NCBI GenBank assembly: GCA_964650285.1
Contig: CAZYSP010000008.1
Location: 1-47,340 of the forward strand
Length of the DNA: 47,340 bases
Source of the DNA: JACPJP01 sp964650285
GTDB lineage: Archaea > Nanobdellota > Nanobdellia > Woesearchaeales > GW2011-AR4
Direction: 5' to 3'
Part shown: positions 40,888 through 47,340 of the stretch, piece after piece
Numbering within the stretch: position 1 is the first letter of the stretch
Layout of the letters: each line of letters opens with the position of its first letter
The notes under the pieces: model-generated
What the model was told of the DNA's origin: nothing
The model's database searches: none
Seen by the model: the letters and a program-made list of their open reading frames with translations, nothing else
Program-made: the position numbers and the translations under genes

Positions 40888-42174
40888 ATGAATGTGAAGA
40901 AAGTTCCTTTTTCAAAAGAACAGATGCAAAAAATTATTGAAAAGTATCCAACACCTTTTTACATCTATGATGAGAAAGCAATTAGAGATAATGCTAAAAA
41001 ACTTTACAAAGCTTTTTCGTGGGTAAAGGGTCCAAATAATAGCACTTTTAAGAATTTCTTTGCTGTTAAAGCTTGCCCTAATCCATATATTCTAAAAATC
41101 CTGAAAGAAGAAGGCATGGGCACTGATTGCAGTTCACTGCCAGAATTAATGTTGTCAGAAAAAGTCGGCATTACAAAGGAAGAGATAATGTTTTCCTCTA
41201 ATGACACTCCGGATGAGGAATTTGTCAAGGCAAAGCAGTTGGGAGCAATCATTAATCTAGATGATATATCATTCATTGAAAGGCTTGAAAAAGCAGCTGT
41301 AATTCCTGATTTAATTTGCTTTAGATACAACCCCGGACCATTAAAAGAAGGCAGTGAAATAATTGGAAATCCTGTTGAGGCAAAATATGGCTTAACCAGA
41401 GAACAGATTATCAAAGCTTACAGGATAATGAAGGAAAAAGGTGTAAAAAGATTTGGCTTGCATACTATGGTTGTTTCAAACATGACTGATGTTAATTATC
41501 TTATTGATACTGCTAAGATATTATTTGAGCTAATTGTTGAGGTACATGAAAAAGTGGGCATTGAATTTGAGTTTGTTAATCTCGGCGGTGGAGTTGGCAT
41601 ACCCTACAAGCCTGAAGATAAGCCAGTAGATTATGATGTATTTTCCAAAGGTGTTAAGAAATATTATGATAAATTAATAGTTGGGAATAAGCTCGATCCT
41701 ATCAGGGTTGTGATGGAATGCGGGAGAGCTATTACCGGGCCTTATGGCTTTTTAGTAATGAAGGCAAGGCATGTTACTCATAAGTACAGGGATTTTGTTG
41801 GTGCTGATGCCTGCAGCGCTAACCTGATGAGGCCTCTTTTATATGGCGCTTATCATCATATTACTGTTTTGGGAAAAGAATCTCAGCCTCGTGATCATGT
41901 TTATGATGTTGTTGGAAGTTTATGCGAAAACACAGACAAGCTGGCTGTGCAGAGAAAGCTTCCGGAAACTGAGGTTGGTGATATACTTGTCCAGCATGAT
42001 ACAGGAGCTCATGGCCATGCAATGGGTTTTAACTACAATGGGAAGTTAAGGAGCGCTGAACTCTTATTAAGGCCAGATGGAAAAATATTGCAGATCAGGA
42101 GAGCTGAGACTGTTGATGATTATTTTTCAACACTGGATTTTCATGGTTTAAAAAGTTTTAGGAGGATGGAATGA
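40888..42174 (+). CDS. lysA: Diaminopimelate decarboxylase
   Basis: 428 residues of the fold III PLP enzymes. Lys61 in FFAVKACPN binds PLP. GGGVGIPY, ECGRAITGPYG and the C-terminal DTGAHGHAMGFNYNGK are present. It makes lysine from meso-DAP. GAGAGG precedes the ATG, and a 13-codon frame (40845-40886) ends one base before it. The stop overlaps the dapL start as ATGA. Confidence 0.92.
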   Translation: MNVKKVPFSKEQMQKIIEKYPTPFYIYDEKAIRDNAKKLYKAFSWVKGPNNSTFKNFFAVKACPNPYILKILKEEGMGTDCSSLPELMLSEKVGITKEEIMFSSNDTPDEEFVKAKQLGAIINLDDISFIERLEKAAVIPDLICFRYNPGPLKEGSEIIGNPVEAKYGLTREQIIKAYRIMKEKGVKRFGLHTMVVSNMTDVNYLIDTAKILFELIVEVHEKVGIEFEFVNLGGGVGIPYKPEDKPVDYDVFSKGVKKYYDKLIVGNKLDPIRVVMECGRAITGPYGFLVMKARHVTHKYRDFVGADACSANLMRPLLYGAYHHITVLGKESQPRDHVYDVVGSLCENTDKLAVQRKLPETEVGDILVQHDTGAHGHAMGFNYNGKLRSAELLLRPDGKILQIRRAETVDDYFSTLDFHGLKSFRRME

Positions 42175-43346
42175 AAATCAATATTTCGAACAGATTAAAC
42201 AGTATTGGCAGTTATGCTTTTGCAGAAATTGATAACAAAATTGCTGAATTAAAAAAACAGGGTATTAGTCCAATTGATTTCGGTGTTGGTGACCCCACTG
42301 TACCAACTCCAGAAATTGTAAGGAAAGCAATTAAAAAAGCAGTTGATGAAAGAAAAAGTGCTGGTTACCCGAGCTATATTGGTACAGATGAGTATAGACA
42401 AGAAATTTCAAAATGGTGTAAAAAAAGATTCAGCATAAATCTGGATTATCAAAAAGAGATAACATCTACAATAGGCGCAAAGGAAAGTGTTTTTAATTTT
42501 CCAGAGGCTTTTATCAATCCAGGTGATTATGTAATAATGCCTACTCCAGGTTATCCTCCATACGAACGAGGTACTTTGTTTGCTGAGGGAAAAAGTTATT
42601 TTGTTCCTTTGTTAAAAGAAAATAATTTTCTGATGGACTTAAAAAGTATTCCAAAAGATATTGTCAAAAAAGCAAAAATAATGTGGATTAATTATCCCAA
42701 TAATCCTACTGGAGCTTTAGCTACAGAGGAATTTTTTAAGGAAGTTATTGATTTTGGACATGATAATAATATTATAATTGCAAGCGATGAATGTTATACA
42801 GAGATTTATTATAATGAAAAACCACACTCTATTTTAGAGTACTCCAAAGAAGGTGTTGTTGCAGTGCAGAGCTTGTCAAAAAGAAGCGCTATGACAGGTT
42901 ATAGGATTGGATGGGTTGCCGGAGATGAAAACATCATTTCTGCTTTTAAAAAGTTAAAGACAAATATAGATTCCGGAACAGCCACTTTTATCCAGGATGT
43001 TGCAATTGCTGCTTTAAAGGACGAAAAGCATGTCGAGAAGATGAGGGCAGACTATAAACAGAAAAGGGATATTTTGGTTAGTGCTTTTACATCAGCAGGG
43101 CTGGAGAATTGCAGTTCGGATGCTGCAATTTACATATGGCAAAAAGCTCCTAATGGAATGAATTCCGTAGATTTTGCAAAGAAGCTACTGCAAAAAGAAA
43201 TTTGTGTTGCAGCAACTCCGGGAACATGGATTTCAGAAACAGTTAATGGAATAAATCCTGGAAATAATTATGTTAGGCTAGCTTTAGTTCCTTCGTTAGA
43301 TGAAACTAAAGAAGCTGCAAGAAGAATAAAGGCGCATTTAAAATGA
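42171..43346 (+). CDS. dapL: LL-diaminopimelate aminotransferase
   Basis: 391 residues of class I/II PLP aminotransferases. Visible are the start region IDFGVGDPTVPTP, NYPNNPTGA near 174-182, SDECYTEIYY near 205-214, and the PLP lysine Lys237 in SLSKRSAMTGYRIGW. It makes LL-DAP directly from tetrahydrodipicolinate, bypassing the acylated steps. Assignment to DapL rests on family wording and the neighbours. It overlaps both lysA and lysC by 4 nt. Confidence 0.85.
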   Translation: MKINISNRLNSIGSYAFAEIDNKIAELKKQGISPIDFGVGDPTVPTPEIVRKAIKKAVDERKSAGYPSYIGTDEYRQEISKWCKKRFSINLDYQKEITSTIGAKESVFNFPEAFINPGDYVIMPTPGYPPYERGTLFAEGKSYFVPLLKENNFLMDLKSIPKDIVKKAKIMWINYPNNPTGALATEEFFKEVIDFGHDNNIIIASDECYTEIYYNEKPHSILEYSKEGVVAVQSLSKRSAMTGYRIGWVAGDENIISAFKKLKTNIDSGTATFIQDVAIAALKDEKHVEKMRADYKQKRDILVSAFTSAGLENCSSDAAIYIWQKAPNGMNSVDFAKKLLQKEICVAATPGTWISETVNGINPGNNYVRLALVPSLDETKEAARRIKAHLK

Positions 43347-44719
43347 TAGTAATGAAATTTGGCGGAACGTCTGTAGGCAGTGCGGATAGTGTAAAAAATA
43401 CAGCAAATATAATTAAATCCTATATTGAAAAAAAGCCCATCATAGTTGTATCTGCAGTTTCAGGAATAACTGATAAATTAATAGAACTGGTAAATGCTGC
43501 TAGCCAAGGTAAAGGAGATGAAATTTTAGACAATATTAAGAAAAGTCATTATGAAATTTTAGATAAATCAGGATTAGATAAATCAATAATTGAAAAAGAC
43601 ATTGAAAATTTGTCAAAAATAATAAATGTCCTAAAAAATTCCAAAGGAATTTTTGGGACACCGAAAATCGCAAAACGATTTTCTAGTGAAATAAAAAATA
43701 ATAATATCGATGCTAAGACTCTTGGTGAGTTTCAATCTTTCGGCGAGCAGATGTCATCAAAGATTGTTGCAGCACAATTAAATAAATTAGGAGTTAAAGC
43801 ACAGGCATTTAATGCATGGGATCTTGGTTTTGTAACAAATTCTGAATTTGGTAATGCAGAGCCATTAGAAGAAACATTCAATAATTTGAATAATAATATA
43901 AAAAAATTGAGTCTTGTACCTGTTATTACCGGGTTCATAGGGAAAACAAAGGATGGAGAAATAGCTACTTTAGGCAGAGGAGGCTCTGATTATACAGCAG
44001 CTATTGTTGGAAGTGCTATTGGCGCTGATGAAATACAAATATGGACAGATGTTGACGGGATAATGTCTGCTGACCCAAAAATTGTTAGTAATGCAAAGCT
44101 TCTTGAGAGAGTTTCATTTGCAGAAGCTTCTGAATTAGCTTACTTTGGAGTTAGGGTTTTGCATCCTAAAACAATTTTGCCTGCAGTAAAGAAAAACATA
44201 CCTGTAACAGTATTAAATTCATTTAATCCAGAAAGTGTTGGAACTCTTATCCTAAATGGGGTAGAGAAGAGCAAACAAATAGTCAAAGCTATAACCAGCA
44301 AGAAAAATATAACTTTGATTCATGTTGATTCAAAAAGAATGCTTGGGGCTTATGGATTTTTGGCCAGACTTTTTGATGTCTTCTACAAGTACAAGCAAAG
44401 TATTGATGTTATTTCAACATCAGAAGTAAGCGTTTCAATGACTGCGGATAATGGGAAAAATCTTAATGATATTGCCCTAGATTTGAGAGGTATTGCAGAA
44501 GTCAAGGTAATAAAAAATAAGGCTGTTGTATGTATTGTTGGAGAAGGAATGAAACATACTCCAGGTGTTGCAGGCAGAATTTTTTCCATATTGGGTAAAA
44601 ATAATATAAACATTGAAATGATATCACAAGGAGCATCCGAAATAAATATAACTTTTATTGTTGACGGAAAAGATGCTGAACATGCAATTAGAGTTTTGCA
44701 TGGAGAATACTTTGAGTGA
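43343..44719 (+). CDS. lysC: Aspartate kinase
   Basis: 458 residues. The kinase start is VMKFGGTSVGSADS; GRGGSDYTAAIVG near 211-223 and the WTDVDGIMSADP motif are complete. Two C-terminal ACT domains (about 315-455) suggest feedback control by an end product such as lysine. It is monofunctional, not fused to homoserine dehydrogenase. It overlaps dapL and lies next to asd. Confidence 0.94.
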   Translation: MIVMKFGGTSVGSADSVKNTANIIKSYIEKKPIIVVSAVSGITDKLIELVNAASQGKGDEILDNIKKSHYEILDKSGLDKSIIEKDIENLSKIINVLKNSKGIFGTPKIAKRFSSEIKNNNIDAKTLGEFQSFGEQMSSKIVAAQLNKLGVKAQAFNAWDLGFVTNSEFGNAEPLEETFNNLNNNIKKLSLVPVITGFIGKTKDGEIATLGRGGSDYTAAIVGSAIGADEIQIWTDVDGIMSADPKIVSNAKLLERVSFAEASELAYFGVRVLHPKTILPAVKKNIPVTVLNSFNPESVGTLILNGVEKSKQIVKAITSKKNITLIHVDSKRMLGAYGFLARLFDVFYKYKQSIDVISTSEVSVSMTADNGKNLNDIALDLRGIAEVKVIKNKAVVCIVGEGMKHTPGVAGRIFSILGKNNINIEMISQGASEINITFIVDGKDAEHAIRVLHGEYFE

Positions 44720-44724
44720 TAAAA

Positions 44725-45738
44725 ATGACAAAACTGAAAATTGGAGTTTTAGGAGCAACTGGAATGGTTGGGAAAGAATTACTGAAAGTATTGTTTGACA
44801 GAAAATTTCCAATAGAATCATTGAAGCTATATGCTTCTGAAAGGTCTGTAGGGAAAAAAATTGAAACGTTAATGGGAGAAATAACTGTTGAAAATGCAAA
44901 TACTGCAGATTACTCACAATTAGATATTGCCTTTTTTGCGATAGGCGGGGGATGGCCAAAAAAAAATGCACCGAAAGCTATAGAAGCAGGTTGTATTGTA
45001 ATTGATAATTCATCTACTTTTAGATATGATAAAGACGTTCCTTTAGTTATACCTGAGATTAATCCTCAGGCTATTGGAGATTCAAAATTAATTGCTAACC
45101 CTAACTGCACTACAGCAATAGCAGCGATACCTTTATATCAAATTTACAAAAATTATGGCTTAAAAAAAGTTATAATTTCTACTTATCAAGCCACAAGTGG
45201 AGCAGGTAATATGGGCATGGCTGAGCTTGAAGAAGAAACCAGAAAAGTTCTTAATGGTGAAAAGGCTGGTAATAAACTATTTTCACACCCTATACCCTTT
45301 AATGTAATTCCGCATATAGATACATTTCAAGAAAGTAAATACACCAGGGAAGAGATGAAAGTGGTATGGGAAACCCATAAGATATTTGGAAATGAAAATA
45401 TTCCAATATCATGCACTTGTGTAAGAATTCCAATAATGAGGGCACACTCAGAAAGTATTGTTGTTGAAACTAATAAGCCTGTAAATCCAGAAGAGGTAAG
45501 AAAAATATTTGAAAATACTTCTGGAATAGTTGTTAGAGATGATATTGAGAATAATGTTTATCCTATGCCCTTGACATCAAGTGAAAAATATGGCGTAGAA
45601 GTAGGCAGGATAAGGCAAAATCTTATTTTTAAGGAACATGGACTGGAATTCTTTGTATCAGGTGATCAGCTTCTAAAGGGAGCAGCATTAAATGCTGTTC
45701 AGATAGGTGAGCTCGTAGTCAAAGAGAGATTTAGTTAG
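44725..45738 (+). CDS. asd: Aspartate-semialdehyde dehydrogenase
   Basis: 337 residues. The nucleotide-binding GATGMVGKELL is near the start. The catalytic cysteine is Cys128 in NPNCTT. STYQATSGAG and the later RIPIMRAHSES carry further active-site residues. It makes aspartate semialdehyde for lysine (and threonine/methionine). ATG 44725 lies 5 nt after the lysC stop; an in-frame GTG at 44716 overlaps that stop and is the alternative. Confidence 0.92.
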   Translation: MTKLKIGVLGATGMVGKELLKVLFDRKFPIESLKLYASERSVGKKIETLMGEITVENANTADYSQLDIAFFAIGGGWPKKNAPKAIEAGCIVIDNSSTFRYDKDVPLVIPEINPQAIGDSKLIANPNCTTAIAAIPLYQIYKNYGLKKVIISTYQATSGAGNMGMAELEEETRKVLNGEKAGNKLFSHPIPFNVIPHIDTFQESKYTREEMKVVWETHKIFGNENIPISCTCVRIPIMRAHSESIVVETNKPVNPEEVRKIFENTSGIVVRDDIENNVYPMPLTSSEKYGVEVGRIRQNLIFKEHGLEFFVSGDQLLKGAALNAVQIGELVVKERFS

Positions 45739-45752
45739 AATCTTTTACAAAA

Positions 45753-45764
45753 TATTTATATAAA
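45753..45764 (+). promoter_or_regulatory. TATA box of lysS
   Basis: TATTTATATAAA lies about 23-34 nt before ATG 45787, matching other promoters in the window. Confidence 0.6.
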
Positions 45765-45786
45765 CAAAATTTTATTTCTAATATTA

Positions 45787-47340
45787 ATGAAGAAAAATAG
45801 TAAGATTAATGAAGGAAAAGAACTATTCTGGGCAGACCAATTAGCAAAACAAATAATTACTAGAAAAAAATTCCATTATATTGACAAAAAGATTCCAAAG
45901 TTTGATGTTTTTACAATAAAGACCTCTGCTTCTTTATCTGGAATTTTACATATTGGCAGGTTAAGTGATACAATTAGGGGAGAGAGTGTTTACAGAGCAT
46001 TAAAGGATGCAAAAGTCAAGGCAAAATTAATTTGGGTTGCAGAAGATATGGACGCATTGAGAAAAGTGCCGAAAAATGTTCCAAAAGAATTTGAAAAGTA
46101 CATTGGAATGCCTGTTACAGATGTCCCAGACCCTGATGGAAACTATAAAAGTTATGCTGAACGCTTTAAGGCAGAATACTTTGAAGTTTTGGATAAGTTC
46201 CTCACAACAAAAATGGATAAGTTTTCTATGAGGGAAGAATACAAAAAAAAAGGCTTTAATAAATACATCAAAAAAATTCTTGAAAAAGCTGATGAAGTAA
46301 AAGAGATACAAAATAAGTACAGAACAAATAAACTGGGTAAGGGATTTATTCCATGGAAGCCGATATGTGATAATTGCGGGAAAATTGTTACAACAAATGT
46401 CAAAGAATTCTCCAATGGTATTGTAAAATATCAATGTAAGGATTATGATTTTGAAACTACAACAGCAACTGGCTGCGGTCATAAAGGTGAAAACAATCCT
46501 TTAAAAGGTAATGGAAAGTTGTTGTGGAAGTCAGAGTGGGCAGCACAATGGGCGCATTGGAAGATTATAAGCGAGGGTGGTGGAAAAGAATATCAGGTTC
46601 CTAACAGTGCTTTCTGGATTAATGCAGAAATTGCTGAAAAAATCCTGGATTTTCCGATGCCAGAGCCTATTTTTTATGAACACCTGATGATTAATGGAGA
46701 AAAAATGTCTGCTTCTTTAGGCAATGTTGTTTATCCTAAAGATTGGTTAGAGGTCGCTAAACCAGAACTTTTGAAGTTTTTTTACAATAAAAGGATAATG
46801 AGGACAAGAAGTTTTTCCTGGAGAGATTTGCCAAAACTTTATGATGATTATGATATGCATACAAATGTTTACTTAGGTAAAATCAAATTAGACAATGAAA
46901 AAGAAGAGCAGCACATGAAAAGGCTGATTGAGATTAGTTGTGGCAAGGAAATATACCCGGCAAACATCACCTTTGCTCATGCAGCCATGGTTGTGCAAAT
47001 GGGTCCACATGAAGAGGATACTATAAGAAGTCTGGAAAAAACAGGGCATTATGACAAAAAGATGCATGATGTTATCTTTGAAAGAATTGGCAAGGCGAAA
47101 GTATGGCTGGATAAATACGCTCCGGAAGATGTCAAGTTTACAGTCCAGGAAGAAGTTTCTAAAGATTTGAAGTTAAGCGGCAAAGAAAAAGAAGCCCTGC
47201 ATTTAGTTGTCAAGGCTTTGAAAGCAAAAAAATGGAGTGAGAAAAAATTATTTGAGGAATTCTATAATATTTGCAAGAAAGTTAACATTAAAAATACTGA
47301 TTTCTTTAGGGCTGCATATAATGTTTTGCTGAACAAGGAC
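45787..47340 (+). CDS. lysS: Class I lysyl-tRNA synthetase, 3' end beyond window
   Basis: 518 codons are visible and the frame runs off the window. The Rossmann signature HIGR is at 55-58 (LSGILHIGRLSD) and KMSAS is at 306-310 in GEKMSASLG, with a zinc-binding Cys region (CDNCGK and GCGH) between them. This is the archaeal class I LysRS, unrelated to the class II enzyme of most bacteria. It charges tRNA-Lys, a copy of which lies about 8 kb upstream. The family is usually 510-540 residues, so little is missing. Confidence 0.93.
   Translation, partial: MKKNSKINEGKELFWADQLAKQIITRKKFHYIDKKIPKFDVFTIKTSASLSGILHIGRLSDTIRGESVYRALKDAKVKAKLIWVAEDMDALRKVPKNVPKEFEKYIGMPVTDVPDPDGNYKSYAERFKAEYFEVLDKFLTTKMDKFSMREEYKKKGFNKYIKKILEKADEVKEIQNKYRTNKLGKGFIPWKPICDNCGKIVTTNVKEFSNGIVKYQCKDYDFETTTATGCGHKGENNPLKGNGKLLWKSEWAAQWAHWKIISEGGGKEYQVPNSAFWINAEIAEKILDFPMPEPIFYEHLMINGEKMSASLGNVVYPKDWLEVAKPELLKFFYNKRIMRTRSFSWRDLPKLYDDYDMHTNVYLGKIKLDNEKEEQHMKRLIEISCGKEIYPANITFAHAAMVVQMGPHEEDTIRSLEKTGHYDKKMHDVIFERIGKAKVWLDKYAPEDVKFTVQEEVSKDLKLSGKEKEALHLVVKALKAKKWSEKKLFEEFYNICKKVNIKNTDFFRAAYNVLLNKD

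Overview
The window looks archaeal and AT-rich. The markers are a complete A-type ATP synthase operon, EF-1 alpha, ribosomal proteins L21e and S10, Rpb4-type RpoF, RNase P Rpp21, GatE-type amidotransferase, class I lysyl-tRNA synthetase, a Pth2 peptidyl-tRNA hydrolase and archaeal SepF. Many genes are leaderless, with a BRE/TATA box reading roughly GAAACATTTATATA about 22-30 nt before the ATG. Compact genes, many very small proteins, a DUF5679-type zinc ribbon and small coiled-coil proteins fit a DPANN-like lineage (Woesearchaeota/Pacearchaeota-type). That placement is an inference and was not tested.

Layout. 1-4.5 kb: two overlapping small membrane proteins, then the L21e-rpoF-(unknown)-DUF655 gene set on the minus strand, sepF, a cation/Ca2+ exchanger and a GC-rich palindromic element flanked by 10-bp direct repeats. 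4.5-12.8 kb: ZPR1-like protein, MTA phosphorylase, Zn alcohol dehydrogenase, permuted GTPase, LsrF-like class I aldolase, nitroreductase, SRPBCC protein, MTR-1-P isomerase, two frameshifted small genes and apt. 12.8-17.8 kb: S10, EF-1 alpha, Rpp21, a coiled-coil protein, phosphoglycerate kinase and a frameshifted small membrane gene. 17.8-28.6 kb: membrane pyrophosphatase, an overlooked 47-residue membrane protein and the A-ATPase operon H-I-K-E-C-F-A-B-D. 28.6-37.8 kb: AbrB/PhoU regulator, CBS protein, interrupted tRNA-Arg, EamA transporter, GatE without its usual insertion, an odd tRNA-Leu-like locus, small zinc proteins, HAD hydrolase, a MITE-like element, alpha/beta hydrolase, M29 aminopeptidase and pth2. 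37.8-47.3 kb: tRNA-Lys with three apparent introns, an ACT-like protein, then dapB, dapA, lysA-dapL-lysC-asd (overlapping starts and stops) and class I lysS running off the end.

How genes may work together. MTA phosphorylase, MtnA, a class I aldolase, an alcohol dehydrogenase and adenine phosphoribosyltransferase lie within about 8 kb. The alcohol dehydrogenase and mtnA share an identical 23-bp promoter block at the same distance from their start codons. This suggests an archaeal version of the DHAP (methylthioadenosine/5'-deoxyadenosine) shunt. The right end is a lysine module: six DAP-pathway enzymes next to class I LysRS and a tRNA-Lys. No dapF is visible.

The most unusual feature is the tRNA genes: all three recognisable tRNA loci (Arg-CCT, Leu-TAA, Lys-CTT) are interrupted at non-standard places. 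The tRNA-Lys gene gives a perfect 74-nt cloverleaf only after removing 13-, 14- and 33-nt pieces. A second theme is long, A-rich, G-poor leaders before selected genes, several of which end in a tiny ORF just before the real start.
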